From Haliclona indistincta (Eukaryota; Porifera; Demospongiae; Haplosclerida; Chalinidae), in contig OZ024791.1 in assembly GCA_964017065.1 (NCBI GenBank), forward strand, positions 9,110,889-9,174,888: a stretch of DNA of 64,000 nt, read 5' to 3'. Of this stretch, positions 42,836 to 52,340 are shown piece after piece (within the stretch, counting starts at the first letter, position 1; each line of letters starts with the position of its first letter). A program made the position numbers and the translations under genes. The notes below the pieces were generated by a model that saw nothing but the letters and a program-made list of their open reading frames with translations, was not told the DNA's origin and made no database searches.

Positions 42836-43590
42836 CTTCCTGGCCTGTGTGACTGTAACAACCTCGTCAGCGTGTGCAATTGTAGGTTCTTGGGTGTGAT
42901 TAGCCACTCACCGATACGAGGACACTGGAAAGATGCTTCGGGTCTGGTCGTAAGGCCGGAAAACAGAGAGAAGTGATGAGAGCTTGTGCACCTCTTCAGA
43001 ACATGTGCTCGATTCGAACCACACCCAAGGACTCCTCCCATCAATTAGAATGAACTGATCAATACATTGAAGAATGCTTGTTAGCTTCGGGAGGATCTAC
43101 GTGCACTAGTTGAAGTTAACGAGGACGACACCGATTGGCACCAACGGAAACCGATTTGCTGAAAAGTCCTGAATGGGCGTGGCTAAAATCCGATGTCGCC
43201 GTTGGGTAGCTAAGGACGAAAGCTTTGACCGTTTTGACGTCCGTTTTCCTTGAAAATGCTTGTGGGCGGAGTTACAGCAAGCGTTAAATTTCGCCCAGTG
43301 TTTGTTTGCATTATGTGCATGCCGTTGCTTGATGATAACGTTGACGAGGGTGGGGCTAACGGACGTTCGACCGCTAAAAAAAGCCAATTTTATGTCGTGA
43401 GTGGGCGTGGCTAAAATCTGACGTCACCGTTGGATATCTGAGGGCAAAAGCTTTGACCGTTTTGACGTCCGTTTTCCTTGAAACTGCTTGTGGGCAGAGT
43501 TACGGCCAGTGTTTGTTTGCATTGTGTGCACATGACGGCGTGCCGTTGCTCTATGGTAATGTTGACGACGGTGGGGCTAATTGACGATGG
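42484..43590. repeat. Upstream GACGTCCGTTTT repeats (copy A)
   Basis: Three copies of a 190-240-bp segment begin around 42,484, 43,144 and 43,402. Each contains GGGCGTGGCTAAAATC, TTTTGACGTCCGTTTTCC, GTGGGC(A/G)GAGTTAC and GTTGACGA. More diverged forms stand upstream of the B genes. They resemble subterminal repeats rather than genes. Confidence 0.8.
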
Positions 43591-43699
43591 ATCCCATTAC
43601 GAAGACCAAAATCAAAATGATGAGGGCGGGCCAAGTTTGCCAAAATTAGGAGGGTTGGGCTAAACTTGTGCTGTACTTTGGGTAGTAACCGGCAAAAGT

Positions 43700-44135
43700 T
43701 TTAGTAAGAAACCCTCTAGCAGGGACATTCCTCAGATTCCTCACTGAATATTGGTTTCGGTCACCTGAGGAATGTCCGAGGAACTTGAAATGGGCTACGT
43801 GTAATCAACGAGGAACGGTGAGGAACTGTAGACCTAAGTTAGCCCTATCCACCAAATTACTTAGTTTAGCCACAATTGGTCTCGTTCAAAAAGTGGAGCG
43901 TCTTAAAAATGTCCAAAAATTGAGGACAGAAATGTTCCCAAATTTGGTTAAGTTTGACGTGGCGTAGAAAGAAAATTGAATGACGTACCAAAGGGGCAAT
44001 AGTGAGGAACAGTAGATGGATACCCCCAGAATATGGGGAAAATGTCGAAAAACCCATACCTTGAAAAGCAACTGAGGAAACAGAGTCGGTAAAGTGAGGA
44101 ATTTCTGAGGAATTTTTGAGGAATTTTTGGTCTTC
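43700..44135. repeat. GAGGAAT-rich end region (copy A)
   Basis: It starts with AACCCTCTAGCAGGGACATTCCTC and contains many TGAGGAA motifs. It is homologous to 51,418-51,870, where it forms the right end of B1. No credible gene. Confidence 0.65.
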
Positions 44136-44169
44136 AGATTGGTGGCTTATTACAGCCTACTGAAACGTC

Positions 44170-44345
44170 CCTAAATACGTCCCTTTGGTCTCTGGAGGGA
44201 CAGTTTTATGTCCCTTTGCCCTATTTCGTCCCTTTTGTCTCTGGAGGGACGGTTTTATGTCCCTTTGCCCTATTATGTCCTTCTTATGTCCCTGTTATGT
44301 TGCTATGGTCTCTGGAGGGACAGTCTTATGTCCCTTTGGCCTCAG
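44170..44345. repeat. GGTCTCTGGAGGGAC minisatellite
   Basis: Three units of roughly 60 bp, each with GGTCTCTGGAGGGAC or TGTCTCTGGAGGGAC followed by TATGTCCCTTTG. Confidence 0.8.
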
Positions 44346-44400
44346 GAGGGTAAAGCTTATGTCCCTGCAGTGAAATGACGTCATATGACCTGAAAACTCT

Positions 44401-44660
44401 TAAGGGGGCGGTCTTGGGGGTGAAAATTGCTCGAGGGGGCAAAACAGGGTTGAAAATCGTCGCGGGGGCGAGCTTTGAGTGAAAAATCCCCGGGGGGCCC
44501 ACTAGGGGTGAAAATTCGTTGCGGGGGCCGACTTAAGGTGTAAATACCTCGAGGGGGCGAACTAGGGGTGAAAATTCGTCGGGGGGGCGGACTTGGGGTG
44601 AAAATACCTCGGGGGGCCGGACTTGGGCTGAAAATTCCTTGAGGGGGCGGACTTATGTTG
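44401..44660. repeat. G-rich 30-bp minisatellite
   Basis: About 8.6 units of 29-32 bp of the form GAGGGGGCGGACTTGGGG followed by TGAAAATTCCTC. Each has a G5-G7 run plus a G3-G5 run on the plus strand, so G-quadruplex formation is plausible. Confidence 0.9.
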
Positions 44661-44872
44661 TATCGTTCTGTTGTTCGAGCTTACCGCGATGCAATCTTTG
44701 AGGCTCCGTATCTCTGAAACTAAGCCTCTCACCACGATTTGAGCGTCAAAACCTCAAGAGCCGAGTGATCAATCTTCTTCGTTTCGGTACTTTCGTTGTC
44801 TCTTGAGACCACCGGAAAGCTGTACAATTTTTCGATTGCGCGCGACCGCTTTTTGTCTCTTGGTTCGGGGTT
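44661..44872. other. Short unique stretch before B1
   Basis: No gene or repeat recognised. It ends GGTTCGGGGTT, somewhat like a degraded telomeric repeat, just before the TAGTT core. Confidence 0.4.
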
Positions 44873-44877
44873 TAGTT
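44873..44877. other. Boundary core TAGTT, A/B1 junction
   Basis: GGGGTT|TAGTT|TTCTACC, comparable with the left end of A. Confidence 0.55.
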
Positions 44878-44914
44878 TTCTACCAACTTCATAAATATGT
44901 CTCGAATCCACTTT

Positions 44915-45110
44915 TTTCTGGCCCGAAATCAGAAATTTGCTGTCCCGCGTCCCTCGAAATGATGAATTTCTGTCCTGAAATTGAAAAATATGGCAATTTC
45001 TGGCCCGAAAACGACAAGAACATGCATTTCTGGCCCGAAAATTATGGTAACTTTGACTTTCTGGCCCAAAGGCGATGGTGACTTGAAATTTCTGGCCTAA
45101 AAACATCTGG
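44915..45110. repeat. TTTCTGGCCCGAAA minisatellite (B1)
   Basis: About six degenerate units of around 30 bp with TTTCTGGCCCGAAA, TTTCTGTCCTGAAA and TTTCTGGCCTAAAA variants. Confidence 0.85.
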
Positions 45111-45196
45111 CACTTTTCGTCTCAAACTCTTGTGCACTGGGTGCGAGCAAGCATGTGTACCGACCACTTTTCAGCCTTTGATTGTTAGAATTGATT

Positions 45197-45202
45197 TTTA
45201 TT
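45197..45202 (-). terminator. Polyadenylation signal AATAAA (B1 gene)
   Basis: AATAAA on the minus strand about 135 nt after the stop codon. Confidence 0.5.
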
Positions 45203-45335
45203 TGCATGAATGGAACGTTCTTCAATGGGGTAAATAGTTGAACAAAGTGAATAGAAAAAAGGTGAAGTTCAATGTTAAGGAATGTTAATGATTGACTACA
45301 ATGTTCTGGCAGGTAATGCGTCTGCTTGTTGGAAG

Positions 45336-48300
45336 TCAAGATGATCTCCTGTTTAGATACTTCACTTTGTCCTGTATCTATTATGATTGTCAAACATTAA
45401 CACACATAATCTAATTCTTTGCACCTGTCTTGGAGTTTTACGAATTTGAGACAGCCCCAAAAACTCCCGGCACCTCGACATTGATGGTGTAGCTTTCTCA
45501 CCAAGTTCTTGAGCAAAGAACTCCAGTATGGTCTCGTCTATCTCATTTTGTGCTGTGTAAATCACGTCACCCAAATTATGATTAGAGTTTTGAACCTACT
45601 TGGTGTTTCTGTCGATTGACTAGCTGAACTTGGTTCTGTCTGCACAGTTGAAGTACTTGCTTCTGTGGTGTTTATTACCAAAAGGTGTCATCAATAATGA
45701 AAACTGTGTATTAACTATACCTCCAACAGTGGAACGAATGAGATTGTATGCATTGACGCTGTTGGAAGGGCCTTGCAAGAGGCGATAGTGTCTGAAAAAA
45801 GGAATAAGTTTTTGTCAAGAACACTAAGAGACATACTTGAAGGATGTCTGCGGTAAATGGCTAATATGCTTAGAAACCTCCTCCACCTCCTTCTGAGTCT
45901 GATTTGATGCTATGGTAGTAGAAACATGTCTGCGGACTTGGGTCGCCGTTGGCATCTTCTCCTGCCCCAAGTACTTGCCAACCTTGAGTTAAAATTTGCA
46001 AGCATGTTTTGGAAAACTGATCAGTTACCTGTTTAATATAGTAGCAGTAATTCTTGAGCGGATTGGCCCTGCAGTTCACTATGAGCAGCGGCTGCTCATC
46101 GCAATTGGGTATCATCGACCTCACGTGCCGCACATACCCGTCTAGTAAACTCGCATGTCTCGGCAGCATGGTGATGTTTGCAGGGCCATGAGTACCATAA
46201 GTTTTGTGACAGTCAACCTAGAAATGCACTTTATTACTATGAATGGTGAACTTTTGTCATACCTTGATTATGGTGTAGGTAACTCCCTCTTTAATGACTT
46301 CCTTCCTCTTCTCATACATCTCCGTCGTCATACCCAGAATAGGTCCCGGTCTTTGGGAGTTACCATACATCATTGCAGCAAAAAGCCACGAGGCAACAAT
46401 GTTAATTTGTGAGTTAGAGAGGTAGCTGCCCTCTTCAGCGGCGTCGGACACAATGCTCTCAATAGCTTCCACTGATGAGTCCTGGAAGAGGGCTTCGTAT
46501 CCTGTCATCTCTGCTGGATTTTCAGCCAATTCCTGCTCTCGGTGCATCCTGTGCCCCTCCTGCTTCTTTCTTTTGACTTTCTGCCATTTCTTGATCCTTG
46601 TTTGCATCAGCATTAGCTTGTTTCTCTGGTTCCCCGTTAACTCAGTTTCCACAAGGAGAAACTGGATTCCTTGTTCTATTCTTTGTAACTTGGTCAATTG
46701 GCCTGCATAGCCGATGCCGTCTTCGACCAGCTGGTCCAAGTATCTCCTCATTGTGACGGCATTTATGAGGCATTCCCAGTCTACTGCAGAGCTTTTTGAG
46801 CCGAAGTACAGATACTTGCTTAGGTCAACGGCGCACTGCATTGATTCCCTTTCGCTCTTTTCACCCCCGTCCAATTGCTTTAAAAAGCGAAGGAACATGC
46901 TCAGCGAAGGTGAATCAAGCACCGAAAAGTGCTTGTAGTGGAAGGTTTTACCTTTAGTCTTCTTCCGTGAAGACATGACGACTCTCGGTCTGTCTGATCT
47001 GTCAGAAAAAAGTTCGACTTGCTCTTCCTCTTGCTCCCTCTCCTCGTCCTCTCGTTCACTCTCCTCTTGTTCACTTTCCTCTTCCACACTCTCCTCTTCC
47101 ACTCGTTCGGTTTCCTCGTCCTCTATCTCAGGTTCCTGGTCAACATCGAACACTTCTACTTCATCAGTGTCACTTGCTCGGTGGTCGGGTTCGTTGCCGT
47201 TCGACGGTCCTGCGTTGACGGGCTGACCGGTGGCGGCAGGCTCTTCGACGATGCTGATGGTCACGTCTGGCTCCTTCGTCTTAGTCCACATCTTTATCAG
47301 CGTTTTGGTTCCGCTTGCGGCATCTCTGAACGAGAAAAACAATTGCACACAGTTCCATGATGCGGACGCGCTCGCTCACACTTTACCTGAACATGGTCAA
47401 AGCCTTGGCGACCTTCTTACCACTGGTCACCGCCAGCCTCTTTGCTGCCACCAAGTGTTTCGGCACAACTTTGGCCTCCTTTAGGGCTTCTCTCCTCTTG
47501 AGAGCCGAGAGCTTGGGGTGAACGGACGTCATGTGGTTTGCCAATTTCTTCAGCGGTCTGCCTGCCGACGGGCAGCCTTCCACTGGGCAGAGTTTGTACT
47601 TACGGTACCTCTCCATGCTGCGCGTAGCTGCGTCCTTTCTTCGCGACACATGCCTGCATTGGGTAAGCAGCAACGACCGTCAAGCGGCCTCAAAAACTGT
47701 ATACCTTTCTTTCTCTCCTAGTGCTTCTTCACGCAACCTCGAGCACTCTCCGCTCGGACCTGCTTCACTCAAGTCGCTCCTGCACGGGACAAAGAGAAAG
47801 CATCGCTCAGAGATGCGGTGCACGCATGCAAACGAACCCAGTCAGGTCGATCTGGACTTTGTCGATGGTCAGCTCCATCCTCCTGCACGAAATAGAGCGA
47901 CGCGTAGAGCGAGACGTGCATTGCAAAAAAGCAAACCTCATTCGCTTTGGCTGCCTCGGCTCGAAGTCTTCCAGCTCGTCTTCCAGCTCAAAGTCGCTGT
48001 CGCCTACGAGAAACGAGAGAGAATGATCGTCGAACATCTCGACAGTCGACTTACTGGAGCTGCTTCCCGGTCCTGGATTGGTCTCGACGTCACCGCACAT
48101 CAGAAGGAGACCGATGTTTTGAACTGGAGGAAACGAAACGATCACAGTTGTGTGCGAGCGGGAAGAGAACGCATGTCGACACTTACCAGGGGTGCTGGGA
48201 AGTTCCGGGACGAGACATGCGGTCAGCTGTCGCTCTCTGTAACAGCAGCAGACTTCTGCGAGGAAACAACAGTCTCGCTGATTTGTGTGCAAGGTAACGA

Positions 48301-48554
48301 GACAGAACTCACCCTCTTCAAAGGGATCACGGTCGGCAGCTGCTGCGACGACGACGTCGTTGAACAGCTGCAGTGTGCACAGTAAGAAACACATTGGTCA
48401 TTGAATTAAACACAAACTCACGTACCAGGTTCAGAGAGAGTAAGACCAACAACAGCGGACGAACGGCTACACTCCCAGCAGTGGTTGGGCGCCTCTTACG
48501 CCCACGGTCTCGGTGTGCGCCAATGGCGGCTCTCCACTGCTCCAGAGAGATCAT
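45336..48554 (-). CDS. 2A / zinc-finger / tyrosine recombinase, copy B1
   Basis: Fourteen exons: 48554-48426, 48367-48187, 48123-48055, 48003-47937, 47882-47838, 47779-47705, 47653-47387, 47325-46263, 46217-46029, 45982-45837, 45791-45721, 45662-45600, 45552-45425, 45371-45336. Introns are 45-63 nt and phases fit throughout, giving 842 residues. The first 121 residues form a leader: hydrophobic RPLLLVLLSLNL, a cysteine-rich part, then LLLMCGDVETNPGP with separation expected between G121 and P122. After it come an acidic linker, a finger (C211, C216, H229, H234), a Glu-rich region, a helical core-binding-like domain and the recombinase domain: R603 in NSQRPGP, K637, R713-H714, H737 and Y746. 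The nine-residue H-to-Y spacing is typical of tyrosine recombinases. It probably excises and integrates its own element. Start: first ATG matching copy A's MIS..RAAIG; an in-frame ATG lies 17 codons upstream. The exon-intron model is inferred. Confidence 0.82.
48068..48094 (-). other. 2A-like ribosome-skipping motif (GDVETNPGP), B1
   Basis: A full match to the 2A consensus, with a leucine-rich lead-in (GLLLMC), as in 2A motifs known from animal retrotransposons. It lies wholly in one 69-nt exon with good splice sites (CCTCCAG and GTAAGT). Confidence 0.85.
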
Positions 48555-48626
48555 CGTCTGTATGGAAGGTGATCTCGTAGACATTGAAGTTATTGTGCAT
48601 TGCACACATGTGCTCTTGTGTGTGCA

Positions 48627-50426
48627 TTAACCCTCTTACCGCGATTAATTGTAAACGTTGCTCCACCCACGTCACGCGATGGCTGTTTTTGAATTGTGAC
48701 AGCTATCTCGGTACTGCGCTTTGTCTCTGCTCTGGACGCTTCAGCGCGGAAGCTAGAGGTACGACAATGTTTTCTCAACCTGTACTATGTCCTGGGCTAC
48801 TGTTATTTGTCCATCAAAGCTTGAGTTGGACCGTCAAAGCTATCTGCTACCGTCATTCACTTACGCGAGCAACTATTCTTCGCTTCTTCCCTACACCACG
48901 CAGCGTAAGCTGTACCAGGAACCTTCTGTGTTGTTCAAAACTGGACCTTGGCCATTGTGGAAGACTGTTTGAGCGTGATAACGACATCATCAACGGCTTT
49001 CAACTTGTACCGGGCGTGTCTAACTCCACCTACCTCACCGCCATTTTTCCATTCATGTTGCTGTAACTTGGAGAGCAGTTTGTGCCGCTTCTACTCGCCT
49101 CTGCGTGTTTGCTACAGCTAAGTGAGTGTTGTCTATCATACTAGTGTACTCCAGAGCTTTGCTAGTAAACTTTTAAGCTTTGTATGACCCGTCAAAGCTA
49201 CTCGTCAGCAAGTGATGGCGGACGAGTGAGTTGTCACGCTTCTCCTACGTGTTGCTCTGTGTACACGGCAACTACAGCCTCTTAGGATGTTTAGAACTTG
49301 ACCATGGTCATTGTGGGAGCCTTTTTGTGTGTGTTACTAAGCACAACTGCTGTTGACAGCCCTGTTGGAGCTCATTTTCTGCCTCAACTAGAACAGAAAT
49401 AATTTCCAGGAGAACACAGCTTTGTTGCTGCACACTTTGTATCACTATTTTACACTTCCAACAGCTTAGTAAGTGTTATAAACTTCTGGTTTGCCTTGAG
49501 CTATCTACTAGCAAGCTATTGAGTTATTTGTGACAACCAGGTGAGTACATTTTTATACTTATTGTGCCAGCAAAGAACACTGCTTTCTCTGTACAGCGTA
49601 CGTGAGCGACGTGTGTATCGTCAGGATGCTCAGGCTTGCTATGGACGATTGTAATCTTTAAAAAGGTGAAAATAGAATGTATTTATCTTGTGTATAATGT
49701 TTGTTTTGCTTGTGTGTGCTTGGTGCTAGTGTCTCTTACATTATAACCAGTAAACCATGTGTGTCGTCTTGGCTGAAAAATGTCGTGATTGTTGTGTGCA
49801 TTGTAGCTTGATGGCAGTCATGGCGTGTGCATTGTAGCTTGATGTTAGTCATGGCAGTAGTTAGTGTGTCATACACTTCAGTTGTACAGTTATATACTCA
49901 TGTTATCAGTATTATTAGCCTCTTCTCATCTATTACAGTGCTGAGAAACTACCATGCTATCTGCTGATACCTTGACGTGTTTTTGCTGTCTGCTCAAGAT
50001 CAAAATCTTGTTCAAGCTTTCCATTACTTTTATGTTGATTGCTGTGATTGATAATAATATTCAAACACACACCACCCTCTTCTGCCTGAGTAGCAAACTG
50101 TCTGTGAAAGCAAGTACAGCACTCGTCTCAACAGCAAAGCTGTGTAGACACTGTACTATTGCAGCAAGAAGCTGTCAATTATCACTGCTTGGTGGGCGTT
50201 TGTTTACACAGACTAACGAGTGTTAGAAACCACAATAAACAAGTTAGAATACTATAGCAACTATGTTTCAACGTTGCCAAGGAGTTTTGGCAGCAACAAA
50301 GTAAGTTGGCTGGCGCTAGCGGTAGCTGTTTCGAGGTAACGAAGACGCGCATATATATATGCGCGTCGCGTATACGGGTGGATTTCATCGCGCATAAATA
50401 TATGCGCGTCGCGGTAAAAGGGTTAA
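48627..50426. mobile_element. piggyBac-like non-autonomous element, copy 1
   Basis: TTAA|CCCTCTTACCGCGA at the left and TCGCGGTAAAAGGG|TTAA at the right. The 14-bp termini differ at one position and TTAA is duplicated at both ends, the signature of piggyBac. The body is 1,792 bp, with no transposase and only unconvincing open frames. It lies about 75 bp upstream of the B1 start codon, in the promoter or 5' leader. Confidence 0.85.
50344..50367. repeat. 24-bp perfect palindrome in piggyBac-like copy 1
   Basis: GACGCGC, ten alternating A/T bases, GCGCGTC. A similar imperfect one (CGCGCATAAATATATGCGCG) follows next to the right terminus. Confidence 0.9.
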
Positions 50427-50879
50427 TTAGAACACCATACACAAGTGTATCTGTGTTCTACGCACAGGTTTGGATCGTCTTTCCAGTGCACTCTTAGCAC
50501 ACGTTCTTGTGATTCACGCTTTGCAAAACAGCGAACTAGTCAAACACGCATGGCTCTGCACGGCCACAGACGCTTGTGGATGCTTCGCAGCCATTAAAGA
50601 AAAAAGAAAATGGAGTCCAACTCAAAACAGGCCTGACTACAACTTGTCGGCTCGAACGCTGGTCAAACCGCCGAGACTTTGTACAAAATTGGATTGCAAG
50701 TTGTCATCGGGTACTCACCGACGCTTAGACACTTTAGAGAAGTTCCGACAGTGGCTTCTGACCTCAGAAAAGATTGAAAGATCGAGACTGCTGTAAACAA
50801 CTGCTAGCACTGCTTGAACATGTGATCAACTGAGACCACAACCAAATGCTCCTCCCACTAATTGCTTACTACAAAGGCA

Positions 50880-51410
50880 ATAGAGACTATGGAGGGCAAG
50901 ACGTTTGCACCAACGGCACGTGATTGACGAGAGCTTCGGCGGTTTTGATGACCGTTTTCGAAGATGCTCTTGGGCGGAGCCACGGCGTCACGTGTGCAAG
51001 TGTACGTATCCTCCGTTTAGTACGGGTGGGGTGTTTGCGAACAACATGGCAAGGCATCTGCATTGATCAATTATCAAAGAAATTGAGGGGCGTGGCAGAA
51101 AGCCAATTGCACCAATGAAAACCCCCGATGAAAGCTTCGAACATTTCGACGTCCGCTTTGCACAAAAATACACTTGGGCGGAGCTACGCCAGTTTGTATG
51201 TCGGTGGTCACGAACGCCGTTTGTATGAGTTAAGCGTCTGCCCTAGTAAATAATGTCAGACATATGCGTTATCCAATTTTTCGAAGTAATGAAGGGGTGT
51301 GGTCAATGGCCAACCGCACCAACGGAAAGCCTTCGACGTGAGCTTTGAACAGTTCGAAGTCCGTTTTTCACGAGAATGCTCTCGGGCGGAGCTGCGGCAC
51401 AATTTGTATT
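50880..51410. repeat. Upstream GACGTCCG repeats (B1)
   Basis: Three diverged copies contain CACCAACGG or CACCAATG, an AGCTTTGAAC/AGCTTCGAAC block, (A/T)CGA(C/A)GTCCG and GGGCGGAGC. They correspond to the repeats upstream of copy A. Confidence 0.7.
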
Positions 51411-51417
51411 ATGAGGA

Positions 51418-51870
51418 AAACCCTCTACCAGGGACATATGCATTCCTCACTTTGGCTGTTGAAAAGGCCATAATTTAGCGAAAAATGACGCTCGGTCCCT
51501 TGAGGAAACTCCGAGGAACTTGAAATCCGCTGCGAGTAACGAGTGAGCAATGGTGAGGAATGACAGAGGTAAAACTGGCCTACCTGGTGATGTATGTCAC
51601 TCAATTGTGGTTAGCCTAGTTAAAGTAATACTAGCTCTCAGAAATTTCAATTTTTGAGGACTAAAAATTGCCTAAATTTGACACAAGTTTGGAGCGCTGT
51701 AGAAGAAAAATGAAAGAAATTATGTTGAATGTATTTATGAGGAATGATAGCCTACAAGCCATAGATTGTGAGAAAATTGAGCAAAAGATCCAAATGTCAA
51801 TAGTAACGTGAGGAAAAGGATGTAAAAAATGAGGAATTTTTGAGAATTTTTATTTGATGAAAATGTGAAG
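51418..51870. repeat. GAGGAA-rich right end region (B1)
   Basis: It begins AACCCTCTACCAGGGACAT and is rich in TGAGGAA; homologous to the corresponding part of copy A. No gene seen. Confidence 0.65.
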
Positions 51871-51877
51871 ATAGTCA

Positions 51878-51882
51878 TAGTT
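51878..51882. other. Boundary core TAGTT, B1/B2 junction
   Basis: GATAGTCA|TAGTT|TTCTACC: the head-to-tail joint expected of a circular element. Confidence 0.6.
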
Positions 51883-51919
51883 TTCTACCAACTTCATAAA
51901 TATGTCTCGAATCCACTTT

Positions 51920-52115
51920 TTTCTGGCCCGAAATCAGAAATTTGCTGTCCCGCGTCCCTCGAAATGATGAATTTCTGTCCTGAAATTGAAAAATATGGCA
52001 ATTTCTGGCCCGAAAACGACAAGAACATGCATTTCTGGCCCGAAAATTATGGTAACTTTGACTTTCTGGCCCAAAGGCGATGGTGACTTGAAATTTCTGG
52101 CCTAAAAACATCTGG
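51920..52115. repeat. TTTCTGGCCCGAAA minisatellite (B2)
   Basis: Identical to the B1 copy. Confidence 0.85.
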
Positions 52116-52201
52116 CACTTTTCGTCTCAAACTCTTGTGCACTGGGTGCGAGCAAGCATGTGTACCGACCACTTTTCAGCCTTTGATTGTTAGAATTGAT
52201 T

Positions 52202-52207
52202 TTTATT
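52202..52207 (-). terminator. Polyadenylation signal AATAAA (B2 gene)
   Basis: Same position relative to the gene as in B1. Confidence 0.5.
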
Positions 52208-52340
52208 TGCATGAATGGAACGTTCTTCAATGGGGTAAATAGTTGAACAAAGTGAATAGAAAAAAGGTGAAGTTCAATGTTAAGGAATGTTAATGATTGA
52301 CTACAATGTTCTGGCAGGTAATGCGTCTGCTTGTTGGAAG

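Larger units (their letters stand above)
39023..44872. mobile_element. Tyrosine-recombinase transposon, copy A
   Basis: The left end TAGTTTTCTACC matches the left ends of B1 and B2, and a TTTCTGGCCCG minisatellite follows in all three. The minus-strand gene, upstream GACGTCCGTTTT repeats and GAGGAAT-rich end come in the same order as in B1/B2. The clear homology with B's right end stops near 44,140. The last 730 bp, containing two extra minisatellites, may be A's own end or host DNA, so the right limit is uncertain. A TAGTT core is present at 44,873. Confidence 0.65.
44873..51877. mobile_element. Tyrosine-recombinase transposon, copy B1
   Basis: A 7,005-bp unit begins TAGTTTTCTACC and ends GATAGTCA before the next TAGTT. 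Order: minisatellite, minus-strand recombinase gene, nested piggyBac-like insertion, upstream repeats, GAGGAA-rich end. The ends have no long inverted or direct repeats. That, with a tyrosine recombinase and short identical junctions, suits a Crypton-like element that moves as a circle. Sequence 50,427-50,880 after the nested insertion matches the upstream region of copy A in part and has no clear gene. Confidence 0.75.

Noticed and set aside
44729..45106. Minus-strand frame with repeated RARN-type segments (also 51,875-52,111)
   Set aside because: Translation of the TTTCTGGCCCGAAA minisatellite beyond the recombinase gene's 3' end.
48278..48312. Possible 35-nt intron (GTGAGT...CAG) in B exon 2
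   Set aside because: Too short for splicing, and removing it breaks the phase leading into the 2A exon; reading through keeps the frame.
47531..48385. 284-residue plus-strand frame (repeated at 54,536-55,390)
   Set aside because: Antisense to seven well-supported exons and their introns; no domain, and composition is explained by the opposite strand.
48584..49066. 160-residue plus-strand frame in the piggyBac-like element (also in copies 2 and 3)
   Set aside because: It starts outside the element in copies 1 and 2, has no transposase motifs, and copy 3 uses a different start. Probably chance.
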